Positions 17,631-26,242 of a stretch of 64,000 bases of DNA are shown piece by piece. The notes below the pieces were generated by a model. The model was not told where the DNA came from. It saw nothing but the letters and a program-made list of their open reading frames with translations, and searched no databases. Position 1 is the stretch's first letter. Every line of letters begins with the position of its first letter. Position numbers and translations under genes: made by a program. Origin of the DNA: JANSYL01 sp965229695 (GTDB lineage: Bacteria; Pseudomonadota; Alphaproteobacteria; Rhodobacterales; Rhodobacteraceae); assembly GCA_965229695.1 (NCBI GenBank), contig OZ245921.1, positions 2,108,001 through 2,172,000 on the forward strand. The letters run 5' to 3'.

Positions 17631-18532
17631 TCGGTTTCCAACCCGGCCTTAGCCAGTTCGCCATGCAGCCAGCGCTGGAATTTGCGCATCGCCAGGCTGG
17701 GCGCGCGATCTTGTGCCGCGATCAGCCAATAGCTCATCCCGACGCTGCCCCAGCTTGGGAAGGGGGCCACAATCTGCCCCCGTGCCAAAGCATCAGCGGC
17801 CAGAATTTCAAAGCTCAAAAACACGCCTTGGCCGGCCAGCGCAGCCTCAAAGCATAGGCTCGCATCCGAAAACTCGATGCTGGGCTGTAATTCCAGATCG
17901 TCAATGCCCAACGGTGTCAGCCAATCCTGCCAGTGAAACATCGCGCCGGTGTCGCAAATGATGGGCAGGCGGGCCAAATCCCTTGGGCTCTGCAAGCGTT
18001 GCGCCAGATCGGCATGGCAAACGGGTGTGAAGCGATGGGCGAATAACCGTTCGGCGCGCAGGTCCGGATAGGGTCCACGGCCGATGCGGATTGCCAAATC
18101 AACATCGCCCCTGTTCGGGTCGGCCATCGCCACGTCACTGTCGATGCGCACCTTGATTTCCGGGTGCGCCATACCGAAATCAGCCAATCGAAAGATCAGC
18201 CACCGGGCGGCAAAGATCGGGGCGGCGGAAACCGTCAGCCGATGGTCGCCGTCCCGCTCGGTCAGGGCGACGGCGGCGGATAGGCGGGCAAATCCTTCAC
18301 ACAGCAGGCGCAGAACCTCCCCCGCGCCGTCGGTGGGCGCCATGCCGTGCACGCTGCGCTCAAACAGCGTCAGGCCCAATGCCTCTTCGCAGCGGGCGAC
18401 CCTTTGGCTGATGGCGCCGGGCGTCACGCCCAACTCGGCTGCTGCGCCGCTCAGCGTGCCGTGGCGGGCCACCGCCTCAGCCGCGTGCAGCGCGCTAAGG
18501 GGCGTCTGATTCAATCGGTTGGCGTTTAGCAT
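17627..18532 (-). CDS. LysR-family transcriptional regulator
   Basis: The 301-residue protein has an N-terminal winged helix-turn-helix (residues about 10-67: LSALHAAEAVARHGTLSGAA, then VTPGAISQRVARCEEALG) and a C-terminal co-inducer domain. The spelling resembles the GcvA-like branch that controls amino-acid and lactamase genes. The ATG at 18532 is chosen as the canonical LTTR start; the open frame extends 104 codons further through the divergent leader. A small gene diverges 79 bp away, and inverted repeats between them are probable binding sites. The inducer is unknown. Confidence 0.88.
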   Translation of the reverse strand: MLNANRLNQTPLSALHAAEAVARHGTLSGAAAELGVTPGAISQRVARCEEALGLTLFERSVHGMAPTDGAGEVLRLLCEGFARLSAAVALTERDGDHRLTVSAAPIFAARWLIFRLADFGMAHPEIKVRIDSDVAMADPNRGDVDLAIRIGRGPYPDLRAERLFAHRFTPVCHADLAQRLQSPRDLARLPIICDTGAMFHWQDWLTPLGIDDLELQPSIEFSDASLCFEAALAGQGVFLSFEILAADALARGQIVAPFPSWGSVGMSYWLIAAQDRAPSLAMRKFQRWLHGELAKAGLETD

Positions 18533-18594
18533 TTCTATATGCTGCCGCCGAATAACTGCATTTTCCGGTTCATTCTCGAATGACAGTATAGAAA
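18532..18594. promoter_or_regulatory. LysR-type operator region with nested inverted repeats
   Basis: The 79 bp between the divergent LysR gene and the small ORF holds an inner inverted repeat CATTC-TC-GAATG (18571-18582), which fits the T-N11-A layout of LysR sites, and an outer pair TTTCTATA (18532-18539) and TATAGAAA (18587-18594). The outer arms lie 47 bp apart. The pattern is read directly; the role as an autoregulatory operator is inferred. Confidence 0.5.
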
Positions 18595-18611
18595 ACTGAA
18601 AGGAGTATCCA

Positions 18612-18824
18612 ATGTTTGACTGGATCATCACACGGCTTTTGGGTGCGCTGGTTGCGCCCGACCCGATTGACCACCCCGATATCCGCGCGCTGTCGATGCG
18701 CGATCTGGCGGATATGCCCCTGCCGCGCCACAGCCTGCCACCACACCCGCAGCCTGTGGCCCGCTTCGCGCCGAGCTGGGGCAAAACGGCCCTGTCGCCC
18801 CCATTGCGGTTATCCGCCAAATAG
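18612..18824 (+). CDS. small DUF1127-like protein, unknown function
   Basis: The 70-residue ORF has a strong ribosome site (AAAGGAG at 18598-18604) and diverges from the LysR gene. The segment IRALSMRDLADMPLPRHSLP resembles the LSDRELADIGL core of DUF1127 proteins, although the Arg-rich tail of that family is weak here. The N-terminus (MFDWIITRLLGALV) is hydrophobic. It is probably a target of the neighbouring LysR regulator. A long hairpin lies just after its stop. Confidence 0.6.
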   Translation: MFDWIITRLLGALVAPDPIDHPDIRALSMRDLADMPLPRHSLPPHPQPVARFAPSWGKTALSPPLRLSAK

Positions 18825-18828
18825 GGGA

Positions 18829-18857
18829 GGGTCGGCGCGGTCAAGACCAGCCGACCC
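18829..18857 (+). terminator. hairpin after the small DUF1127-like gene, possible terminator
   Basis: GGGTCGGC (18829-18836) pairs with GCCGACCC (18850-18857), and the interior holds a second stem GGTC-AA-GACC (18839-18848). The hairpin starts 5 bp after the stop codon. No T-run follows, so intrinsic termination is uncertain; it may instead protect the short mRNA. Confidence 0.4.
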
Positions 18858-18947
18858 GACCCTAAGGCGGAGCCCCGATATGCACCCCATGGATGCCGTC
18901 AGTTTGACGGCTTTTCTGTCACAGATGACCGCTTGGGGGTGCCAGAC

Positions 18948-19400
18948 ATGATCTTGGGCATCGGCACCGATTTGGCCAATATCGATCGCATTCAAGGCGT
19001 GCTTGATCGCTTCGGCGACCGCTTCCGCGAACGCGTTTTCACCAGCACCGAACAATCCCGCGCCGAGCGCATGAAAATCCCTGCCGCTGTCTATGCCAAA
19101 CGATGGGCCGCGAAGGAGGCGTGTTCAAAAGCGCTTGGCACCGGGCTGCGCATGGGGATCGCCTGGAAAGACATGGCGGTGTCGAACCTGCCGACCGGTC
19201 AACCGGTGATGCAGGTGACGGGTTGGGCCAAGGAACGCCTGGCCCAGATGACGCCCGAAGGCTATGCCGCCATCATCCATGTCAGCCTGACCGATGATCA
19301 CCCTTGGGCACACGCCTATGTCGTGATCGAGGCCCTGCCCGAGGATGAGGCCGAGATACGCCCGGCCTTTGGCCCGATGTCGCCACGCAAAGTGCTGTGA
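18948..19400 (+). CDS. acpS: holo-[acyl-carrier-protein] synthase
   Basis: The 150-residue protein begins MILGIGTDLANIDRIQ, where the Asp of GTD is a Mg ligand, and has the second signature KRWAAKEACSKALGTG with the catalytic Glu. It transfers 4'-phosphopantetheine from CoA to ACP. The ATG at 18948 is used because the family starts with this strand. lepB and rnc follow 87 bp downstream, giving the acpS-lepB-rnc-era arrangement common in alphaproteobacteria. The C-terminus is about 20 residues longer than the E. coli enzyme. Confidence 0.93.
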   Translation: MILGIGTDLANIDRIQGVLDRFGDRFRERVFTSTEQSRAERMKIPAAVYAKRWAAKEACSKALGTGLRMGIAWKDMAVSNLPTGQPVMQVTGWAKERLAQMTPEGYAAIIHVSLTDDHPWAHAYVVIEALPEDEAEIRPAFGPMSPRKVL

Positions 19401-19487
19401 AGCCGCGCCTGGGTCGCTTGACTCGTCCGGCTACCCGGCCCATGAACCGCCGGGATAAATATTCGGGACAGTGAGGCAGAACCGCAG

Positions 19488-20273
19488 ATGGCCACAGCAG
19501 CCAAGCAGGACGGCATTTGGGAAACGGTCAAAACCGTTGTCTATGCGCTTTTGATCGCGGGCGTGTTCCGCACCTTGTTCTTTCAGCCGTTTTGGATCCC
19601 CTCGGGCTCGATGAAAGACACGCTGCTGATTGGCGATTTTCTGTTCGTCAACAAAATGGCCTATGGCTATTCGCAGCATTCCTGCCCGTTTTCCATGTGC
19701 CCGATTTCAGGCCGTATTTTTGGCTCCGAGCCTGAGCGTGGCGATGTGGTTGTGTTCCGTCATCCCGTCAACAACACCGATTTCATCAAACGTGTGATCG
19801 GCCTGCCGGGCGACCGTGTACAGATGCGCGACGGGGTGCTTTACCTCAATGGCGAACCCGCCGTTCTGACGCCCGAGGCGCCCTTCCCCGAAGATTTCGA
19901 CCGCCAGGGCCCGCAGCAGCAATTGCCACGCTGTTCAAACGCGCCGGTGGGCGAAGGTGGCGTTTGCGAAAAGGAACGTTTCACCGAAACGCTGCCCGGC
20001 GGTGTCAGCCATTCGATCCTGAGCATCGAAAGCAATGGCCGGGGCGACAACACGCCTGAATATGTCGTGCCCGAAGGCCATTTCTTTGTCATGGGCGACA
20101 ACCGCGATAACTCGATTGATTCCCGCTTCCCCCAAACGATTGGCGGGGTCGGGTTCGTGCCGTTTGAAAACCTGCTGGGCCGCGCGGATCGGGTGATCTT
20201 TTCGTCAGCGGGCCAGCGGATGGTCTATTTCTGGACCTGGCGTCGTGACCGGTTTTTCGAGGCGATTGAGTGA
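19488..20273 (+). CDS. lepB: signal peptidase I
   Basis: The 261-residue protein has one N-terminal membrane helix (about residues 13-31), the catalytic serine in PSGSMKDTL near residue 40 and the general-base lysine in FIKRVIGLPGD near residue 104, then GDNRDNSIDSR near residue 203. It cleaves signal peptides on the periplasmic face. A Cys pair (CPFSMC) lies before the catalytic domain. Its TGA overlaps the GTG start of rnc, so the two are translationally coupled. Confidence 0.96.
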   Translation: MATAAKQDGIWETVKTVVYALLIAGVFRTLFFQPFWIPSGSMKDTLLIGDFLFVNKMAYGYSQHSCPFSMCPISGRIFGSEPERGDVVVFRHPVNNTDFIKRVIGLPGDRVQMRDGVLYLNGEPAVLTPEAPFPEDFDRQGPQQQLPRCSNAPVGEGGVCEKERFTETLPGGVSHSILSIESNGRGDNTPEYVVPEGHFFVMGDNRDNSIDSRFPQTIGGVGFVPFENLLGRADRVIFSSAGQRMVYFWTWRRDRFFEAIE

Positions 20274-20947
20274 AGCTATCGCGAGAGCTACAGGCGTTTT
20301 CAGATCGGCTTGGGTATGCGTTTCAATCGCCCGAGCTTTTGATCCGCGCGCTCACCCATAGCTCTCTGTCCTCCGACACCCGCCCAGACAATCAGCGCCT
20401 GGAATTTCTGGGCGACCGCGTGCTTGGCCTGGTGATGGCCGAGGCGGTGTTTGGCCAAGACAAAACCGCGAAGGAGGGGCAATTGGCGCCCCGCTTCAAC
20501 GCGCTTGTGCGCAAAGAAGCCTGCGCCGAGGTTGCCCGTCAGATCGATCTGGGCGCAGTTTTGAAACTGGGCAAATCCGAAATGTCCTCGGGCGGGCGGC
20601 GCAAGACCGCGCTTTTGGGCGACGCGATGGAGGCGGTGCTGGCTGCCATCTACCTTGATGGTGGGTTTGCGGCGGCGCAAGCGGTGATCCTGCGGTTGTG
20701 GAAAGATCGCATTGCCAATGTCGAAAGCGATGCGCGCGACCCGAAAACCGCGCTTCAGGAATGGGCACAGGCCCGCGGGCAAACCCCGCCCAGCTATCGC
20801 GAAATCGCCCGGCGTGGGCCTGATCATGCGCCGATCTTCCGGGTCGAGGCACGGCTTGAAAGCGGCGATGCCGCCGAGGCCGAGGCGACCTCGAAACGGC
20901 AGGCCGAACAACAGGCCGCGCAAACCCTGTTAGAGCGTTTGACCTAA
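20270..20947 (+). CDS. rnc: ribonuclease III
   Basis: The 225-residue protein has the RNase III signature NQRLEFLGDRVLGLVMAEA (residues about 39-57), the downstream acidic pair in LLGDAMEAVLAAIYLDGG, and a C-terminal double-stranded RNA-binding domain (DPKTALQEWAQ to the end). It cuts double-stranded RNA in rRNA and mRNA maturation. Its start is GTG within the lepB stop (GTGA). Its stop overlaps the VOC gene's stop by 4 nt (CTAA). Confidence 0.96.
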   Translation: MKLSRELQAFSDRLGYAFQSPELLIRALTHSSLSSDTRPDNQRLEFLGDRVLGLVMAEAVFGQDKTAKEGQLAPRFNALVRKEACAEVARQIDLGAVLKLGKSEMSSGGRRKTALLGDAMEAVLAAIYLDGGFAAAQAVILRLWKDRIANVESDARDPKTALQEWAQARGQTPPSYREIARRGPDHAPIFRVEARLESGDAAEAEATSKRQAEQQAAQTLLERLT

Positions 20948-21915
20948 GGCCCGTAGAACAGGCTTAAGATGCCCAGCCCTGCAAAGCTGCCCAGGATCAG
21001 CCAATAAAGCAGCGGGTGATCGGCGCGTGTGACCGTTTGCAACAAAAACGTGGCTCGGTCCCGCAGGCCCATCCAAATCCAGATGGCGAAGAACAGCGTG
21101 CTGATCCAGCCCCATCCGGTGACCACCGCCAAGCCGATCAGCCCCAGACCAAGCCAGGCGCGCCAGGGCCAGTTGGCACCGGCGCTGGCTTGCGGCGCCG
21201 CCTCGCCGCCCTGCAGCAGAAAAAACCGCCCGCCATCTGGGTCCGCGACCAATTGCGCGCGGCCTTGGCGCAGCGGCACCTCGGCCAATACCTCACCCCC
21301 CACCGCGCCCGGATCATTGGGTGATTGAAACAGAACGCCCCAGTATTCCTCTTTCCCCCGGATCGCCGGATCGGGGATTTCATAGAGATCGGCGATGGGT
21401 CGACCATGGTTCTTGATCCGGTAGGTGCCAGGGCCCCCCTCCGCCTCAAACGCCCAGCCAAAGAGCCCTTCGTAAAACGGGATCACTGCGGCGGCGTCTG
21501 AGACGAACAGCGCATGGCCAACCCGCCCATTTGACCCGGTATATCCGCCATCCAGGGCCGTGCCCTCATAGACGGTGAACCCCGCTCCCAACGGATCGCG
21601 GATCAGCGCATAGCGCCCGCCACCGGCAAAATCCTCAGGCCCCAGTTCCACCTTGGCGCCCGTCGCATTGGCTTGGGCCACAGCGGCCTCAACATCTTCA
21701 ACGGCGATGTATGACATCCAAAAGCTGGGCATATTAATCTTTTGAAAAAACGGCGGCATCTCATAGACACCTGCCGCAGGCCGCCCGCGATTGTCGGCTA
21801 GGGCATAGGCATCCGCCGAAAACCCCCAGCCAAACAGGGATCGATAAAAGCTTTGGGTCGTCTCAGGGCGAAAGGTCGTCAGATCCGCCCATAGAAATGC
21901 GCCGTGCTTGGCCAT
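20944..21915 (-). CDS. two-domain VOC (glyoxalase-like) protein with a C-terminal membrane tail
   Basis: The 323-residue protein has two tandem VOC domains: residues about 5-120 (FLWADLTTFRPETTQSFYRS to FTVYEG) and about 130-245 (GHALFVSDAAAVIPFYEGLFGW to FFLLQGG). After residue 260 come two or three hydrophobic helices (LGLGLIGLAVVTGWGWIS, then LLYWLILGSFAGLGILSLF). VOC pairs are known in antibiotic-binding and glyoxalase-like proteins; the membrane tail is unusual. The stop overlaps the rnc stop by 4 nt. The substrate is unknown. Confidence 0.72.
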   Translation of the reverse strand: MAKHGAFLWADLTTFRPETTQSFYRSLFGWGFSADAYALADNRGRPAAGVYEMPPFFQKINMPSFWMSYIAVEDVEAAVAQANATGAKVELGPEDFAGGGRYALIRDPLGAGFTVYEGTALDGGYTGSNGRVGHALFVSDAAAVIPFYEGLFGWAFEAEGGPGTYRIKNHGRPIADLYEIPDPAIRGKEEYWGVLFQSPNDPGAVGGEVLAEVPLRQGRAQLVADPDGGRFFLLQGGEAAPQASAGANWPWRAWLGLGLIGLAVVTGWGWISTLFFAIWIWMGLRDRATFLLQTVTRADHPLLYWLILGSFAGLGILSLFYGP

Positions 21916-21991
21916 GATTGCTCGTCATCCTCCCTGGTCACTGGGCCGATTTTCCGCTAGGCAGCGCCGCTATTCAACCAAAGGATGCCAT

Positions 21992-22897
21992 ATGCCCACC
22001 CGCGCCGGTTTCATTGCCCTGATTGGAGAGCCCAATGCCGGGAAATCCACCCTGCTGAACCGCATGGTGGGGGCGAAGGTGTCGATCGTCACCCATAAGG
22101 TTCAGACCACCCGCGCGCGCATCCGGGGTGTGGCCATTGAGGGCGACAGCCAGTTGGTTTTTGTCGATACGCCGGGCCTCTTCCGCCCACGCCGCCGTTT
22201 GGACCGCGCGATGGTGGCCGCGGCTTGGGGCGGGGCGGCGGATGCCGATCTTGTGGTGTTATTGATCGAAGCCCATCGCGGGCTGACCGAAGGCACGCAA
22301 GCCATCCTCGACGGGCTGGCCGAGGTGGCTCAGGGGCGCAAAGTGGCCCTTGCCATCAACAAGATCGACCGCGTGGAAGCGCCGGTCCTGCTCAAATTGA
22401 CCGAAGAAATGAACGCCGCCTTCGATTTTGAGCAGACCTTTATGATTTCCGCCGAAAAGGGGTTTGGCGTCGACGATTTGCGCGCCTGGCTGGCCGAAAA
22501 CCTGCCTGAGGGCCCTTGGCTTTACCCAGAAGATCAGATTGCCGATCTGCCTATGCGCATGATCGCCGCCGAGATGACGCGCGAAAAGCTGACCCTGCGT
22601 CTGCATCAGGAACTGCCCTATCAACTGACGGTCGAAACCGAAAGCTGGCAGGAGCGTAAGGATGGCTCGGCCCGGATTGACCAGCTAATTTATGTTACCC
22701 GCGACGGCCACAAGGGCATCGTGCTGGGCAATAAGGGCGAGACCATCAAAGCCGTCTCCAAAGCCGCGCGGGAAGAGTTGGAAGCGTTTCTAGGCCGCCG
22801 CGTGCATCTGTTCCTGCAGGTAAAGGTACGCCCCGGCTGGCTGGATGAGGCTGAGCGCTACACCGAAATGGGCCTTGATTTCAAAGACGGGGCGTAA
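21992..22897 (+). CDS. era: GTPase Era
   Basis: The 301-residue protein has the GTPase motifs GEPNAGKS (G1), TTRARIRGV (G2 region), DTPGLF (G3), NKID (G4) and SAEKG (G5), and a C-terminal KH RNA-binding domain with GHKGIVLGNKGETIKAV. Era binds 16S rRNA and helps mature the 30S subunit. The ATG at 21992 has AAAGGA upstream; an upstream in-frame ATG only adds 28 unrelated residues. It follows rnc (after an opposing gene) as in many alphaproteobacteria. Confidence 0.96.
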   Translation: MPTRAGFIALIGEPNAGKSTLLNRMVGAKVSIVTHKVQTTRARIRGVAIEGDSQLVFVDTPGLFRPRRRLDRAMVAAAWGGAADADLVVLLIEAHRGLTEGTQAILDGLAEVAQGRKVALAINKIDRVEAPVLLKLTEEMNAAFDFEQTFMISAEKGFGVDDLRAWLAENLPEGPWLYPEDQIADLPMRMIAAEMTREKLTLRLHQELPYQLTVETESWQERKDGSARIDQLIYVTRDGHKGIVLGNKGETIKAVSKAAREELEAFLGRRVHLFLQVKVRPGWLDEAERYTEMGLDFKDGA

Positions 22898-22902
22898 GCG
22901 TT

Positions 22903-23232
22903 TTGGCGCGGCTCACGGCAGAGTTCTGGGTGCAGGCCTATCTGACCCGCCTGCGCCTGTCGGAGATTCCGGCCTTTCTGACCAGCAAGGGCGATCTGAC
23001 CGCAGGCGCGGTATTGGTGAAGTGCAACACGCTCGACGGGCGCGCCACCGCCCATCAGCGCAGTTTCGACCCCATAACCGGCGCGCGTGCCTGGATGGTA
23101 CTGGCCGACGGGGCCGAGGCAGAGGTGGACGCCGCCATCGCCCGTCAGCGCGAATTTGATCCTGATTTATGGGTGATCGAAGTCGAAGATCGCCAGGGTC
23201 GTCACCTATTGGATGAACCGGGGTTGGATTAG
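22903..23232 (+). CDS. DUF1491 family protein
   Basis: The 109-residue protein matches DUF1491 along its whole length: the opening RLTAEFWVQAYLTRLRL, then GAVLVKCNTLDGRAT, and the ending DPDLWVIEVEDRQGRHLLDE. The function is unknown. It starts at TTG 22903, 5 bp after the era stop, and is placed between era and recO as in related genomes. Its stop overlaps the Pr6Pr gene's stop on the other strand by 4 nt. Confidence 0.85.
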   Translation: MARLTAEFWVQAYLTRLRLSEIPAFLTSKGDLTAGAVLVKCNTLDGRATAHQRSFDPITGARAWMVLADGAEAEVDAAIARQREFDPDLWVIEVEDRQGRHLLDEPGLD

Positions 23233-23843
23233 CGATCCGCATAGCGCCCGATCGAAATCATCATCACGCCGCCCAGCAATAGCAGGATCATCAATCCGGC
23301 TAGGTTCGCGGCGATGGCGGGGGTGCTCAGCTCGGTCAAATCCATGAAGGGATAGGGATAGCGCCCGTCAAAATGCCCACGCCCCAGCACATAGGCCACA
23401 TAGACCGACGGCCATAAGACAAAGATCGGCAGGTCCGGATAGATTAGCCCGCGTTTCGGGCTGAAACCCAGCCACCATAGCAGACAGGCGATGGGCACCA
23501 CGCTGTGCAACCCGTGATCGGCAAACCAGCCAATGCCGCTGAAATCGACCAGATGCGACAGCAACAGGTGATAGACCGCGCCGACCATGACAATCGCCAG
23601 CGTCAGCGCGGCCAGCCAGGGTGGGTAAACCCCTTCGCGGTGCAGCGCTGCGCGACCCCAGGTCCAGACGACCAGCAGATTTGTCAGAATGGTGAAAAAC
23701 CGCGCCATATCCCAGGCGGTCTCGCCATAGCTCTGCCCGCGCAGGTCATTGAGGTAGAAGAACTGCGCCAGAACCGAGGCCAACGCCAAAGCGGCGATGA
23801 CAGCGGCAGACCAGCGGGCACGGCGGGGCAGCGCAGGAAACAT
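23229..23843 (-). CDS. Pr6Pr family membrane protein
   Basis: The 204-residue protein has about six membrane helices and the Pr6Pr layout: FFTILTNLLVVWTWG near residue 55, and an H-D-F-x-G-I-G-W-F-A-D-H-G-L-H stretch near residue 112. Members are often annotated as FAR-17a/AIG1-like; their role in bacteria is unclear. The ATG at 23843 is used because the upstream extension overlaps the recO leader. recO diverges 63 bp away. Confidence 0.75.
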   Translation of the reverse strand: MFPALPRRARWSAAVIAALALASVLAQFFYLNDLRGQSYGETAWDMARFFTILTNLLVVWTWGRAALHREGVYPPWLAALTLAIVMVGAVYHLLLSHLVDFSGIGWFADHGLHSVVPIACLLWWLGFSPKRGLIYPDLPIFVLWPSVYVAYVLGRGHFDGRYPYPFMDLTELSTPAIAANLAGLMILLLLGGVMMISIGRYADR

Positions 23844-23906
23844 GGGCGGAGCCTGCCATGACCAGATACGCTCGACAAGCGTTGGGCGGGGGCCAATATT
23901 GGCGGC

Positions 23907-24617
23907 ATGGAATGGCGATCCGAGGGCATATTGCTGGGGGCAAAGCGGCATGGCGAAAGTGCCGCCATCCTCGATCTATTCACGGCGGGGCAGGGGCGGC
24001 ATTTGGGTGTGCTGCGCGGCGGTGCCTCCCGCAAGATGGCCCCGTTGCTTCAGCCCGGCGCACAGCTAGACGCGACCTGGCGTGCGCGGTTGGATGCGCA
24101 TTTGGGGGCCTACACCATCGATCTGATCAAAAGCCGCGCCGCCGAGGCGATGGAGGATCGCGTGATGCTTGCGGGCCTAACCACCGTTTGCGCGCTTCTC
24201 TCCTTCGCCCTGCCCGAGCGGGAGGCGCACCCAGCCCTTTATGCCCGCAGCCTGGCGCTTTTGGATGGGCTTGGGGCCGAACGCTGGGGATCGGCCTATT
24301 TGTCTTGGGAACTGGCGCTGCTGGAGGATACCGGCTTTGGCCTGGACCTCACCCGATGCGCGGTCAGCGGCAGCACCGAAGATTTGGTCTATATCTCACC
24401 CCGCACCGGCCGGGCCGTGGCGCGGGATCATGCCGGGGAATGGGCGGACAAGCTGCTGCCCTTCCCAGCCGTGCTGCGCGGTGAACAGGGCAATGCGGCC
24501 GAACTTGCCCAAGGGTTCCGCGTCACGGGGCATTTTCTGGCTCATCACTTGGCCCCCGCATTGGGGGATCGGCCCCTGCCACCCGCAAGGGATCGGCTGG
24601 TAGCGTTTCTAGCGTAG
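23907..24617 (+). CDS. recO: DNA repair protein RecO
   Basis: The 236-residue protein has the N-terminal OB fold (MEWRSEGILLGAKRHGESAA, GVLRGGASRKMAPLLQPG) and a helical C-terminal region. RecO loads RecA onto SSB-coated single-stranded DNA with RecR. The zinc-binding cysteine set seen in some members is not obvious. The gene continues the rnc-era-DUF1491-recO order, interrupted by one opposing gene. Its 3' end overlaps thpR by 9 bp. Confidence 0.9.
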   Translation: MEWRSEGILLGAKRHGESAAILDLFTAGQGRHLGVLRGGASRKMAPLLQPGAQLDATWRARLDAHLGAYTIDLIKSRAAEAMEDRVMLAGLTTVCALLSFALPEREAHPALYARSLALLDGLGAERWGSAYLSWELALLEDTGFGLDLTRCAVSGSTEDLVYISPRTGRAVARDHAGEWADKLLPFPAVLRGEQGNAAELAQGFRVTGHFLAHHLAPALGDRPLPPARDRLVAFLA

Positions 24618-25145
24618 CGGGTATTCCGCCAGCACCTCATGCCGGGCCCCATCCGGTGTCAGGTCCGACCGGTACAGGTTCATCTGATCCGCGTGAAAGC
24701 TTGGGATATCGCAGCTTTGGCCCAAAGCGGTGGCCAGCCGGTCGCGGGCCGGGCCTTTGGGCTGCCGGTTGGACCGCATCAGCGTGACATGGGGGCGAAA
24801 CCGCCTGCGCGGTAGATCGGCCCCGGCGCCGCGGGCCAGTTGCGCGACCTTGGCCTGCAACGCCTCCAGCGCCGGGTCAGGGCGCACCTCGGCAAAAACC
24901 AACCCGCGTTCCATCTCGGCAAAGGTGCCCAGACCGCCAAACACGACCTCGGCGCCGGGCAGCCGGGCGGTGCTGATAAGATCATCCAGCGTTTCCAGAA
25001 CCTCCGCCCCAACCTGGCCCAGAAAAGCCAGGGTCAGATGCAGATTGCCCTCTGGTACTGGGCGGCCAAAGGGCAGGGTGCCCTGAAGTCGGACAAGCGC
25101 TGTCAGGCTGGGCTCTGGGATCGGCACTGCAAGAAAGGCGCGCAT
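24609..25145 (-). CDS. thpR: RNA 2',3'-cyclic phosphodiesterase
   Basis: The 178-residue protein belongs to the 2H phosphoesterases. Both H-x-T/L-x motifs are visible: NLHLTLAFLG near residue 37 and RPHVTLMRS near residue 119. It hydrolyses 2',3'-cyclic phosphate ends and was named for tRNA ligase activity. It is convergent with recO and lies 12 bp after the stop of the upstream SDR, so it is probably the second gene of that transcript. Confidence 0.88.
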   Translation of the reverse strand: MRAFLAVPIPEPSLTALVRLQGTLPFGRPVPEGNLHLTLAFLGQVGAEVLETLDDLISTARLPGAEVVFGGLGTFAEMERGLVFAEVRPDPALEALQAKVAQLARGAGADLPRRRFRPHVTLMRSNRQPKGPARDRLATALGQSCDIPSFHADQMNLYRSDLTPDGARHEVLAEYPLR

Positions 25146-25157
25146 TGCCGCCTTCTA

Positions 25158-26165
25158 TCAGCCTTTCGCCAGCACCGCATCCGCTGCCCGATCCACCGCG
25201 TCAAGCGGAGCGGCAAAATCCATCCCAAGCACCCGCTTGGCCGCCGAGGTATCGAACTCGGGCGATTTCCCGACACCGGGCAGCACCGTTTTCAGGGCCG
25301 GGTCGAACAGTGCCAGGATGCGCAGCAGGAATTTTGGCGCGGTGCGCGTGGCAATCTTCCGATCCGGGTGCCGGCTTGCCAGATGTTGGGCGATGGCGGG
25401 CATGGTCATGGTGCCATTGGCCCCGATGAAGCGTTGCCCAATCGCCTCGGGCCGTTCCATCGCCGCGATATGCATGGCCGAGATATCGGCGACATCCACG
25501 ATGCCAAAGCCCAGATCGGGCAACATCGGGTCGGTCCCGCTTAGGATACGTTCAATCACCGAAAGCGAGGCACCGTAATTCGCGTCCATCGGGCTGCCCA
25601 AAACCAAGGCCGGGTTGATGGTGGTCAACTGCATCTCGGGATGGGTTTTGACGAAATCCCAGGCGGCGCGCTCGGCCAGGGTTTTCGATTTGTAATAAGC
25701 GGTGGAGCGTGGGTGGTCGGTGTCGGACCAATCGGCTTCGGTCAGCGGGCCCGAGAAATCCTTGGCTTCGACCGCCGCGACCGAGGAGGTCAGAACGATC
25801 CGCGTCACGCCAGCCTCTTGCGCCGCGCGCAATGCCCGCAGCGTGCCTTCAACCGCAGGCACGATCAGATCGTTTTCGTCTTTGGGGGATGCCAATGGAA
25901 AGGGGGAGGCCGTGTGCAAAACCGCATCAATCCCCTCCATCGCCTCGGTCCAACCCGCGTCCTCGGCCAGGTCAAGCTCGGCAAAGCTCAACCGGTCCAG
26001 CGCCGCCGGATCACTTAGCTTGTCGCGCAGGGCGGCGCGCACCTCATCAGCCCGGCGCGTCGAGCGCAGAGAGCCACGCACGCTATAGCCCGCCTCCAGC
26101 AGGTCAAAGGCGATGCGTTTGGCGATGAAGCCGGTGACGCCGGTCAGCAGAACAGTCTTGGACAT
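25158..26165 (-). CDS. extended SDR, dihydroflavonol reductase-like aldehyde reductase
   Basis: The 335-residue protein has the extended SDR dinucleotide motif TGVTGFIAKRIA near residue 8 and the catalytic Ser in VLTSSVAAVE near 124, and AYYKSK (Tyr/Lys) near residue 161. RSTRRADEV suggests NADP binding. The family reduces carbonyl compounds such as aldehydes and dihydroflavonols; the substrate here is unknown. It is followed closely by thpR. Confidence 0.84.
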   Translation of the reverse strand: MSKTVLLTGVTGFIAKRIAFDLLEAGYSVRGSLRSTRRADEVRAALRDKLSDPAALDRLSFAELDLAEDAGWTEAMEGIDAVLHTASPFPLASPKDENDLIVPAVEGTLRALRAAQEAGVTRIVLTSSVAAVEAKDFSGPLTEADWSDTDHPRSTAYYKSKTLAERAAWDFVKTHPEMQLTTINPALVLGSPMDANYGASLSVIERILSGTDPMLPDLGFGIVDVADISAMHIAAMERPEAIGQRFIGANGTMTMPAIAQHLASRHPDRKIATRTAPKFLLRILALFDPALKTVLPGVGKSPEFDTSAAKRVLGMDFAAPLDAVDRAADAVLAKG

Positions 26166-26242
26166 GGGTGGCCTCCTATTTGGATGCCACCCATATGGGG
26201 CATTGCTCTGACAAAATCAATGATAAATGTCAGAACGTCAAA

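Noticed and set aside
18533..18844. N-terminal extension of the LysR gene to 405 residues
   Set aside because: The extra 104 residues have no LysR similarity and would overlap the divergent small gene and operator; the 301-residue form is the family length.
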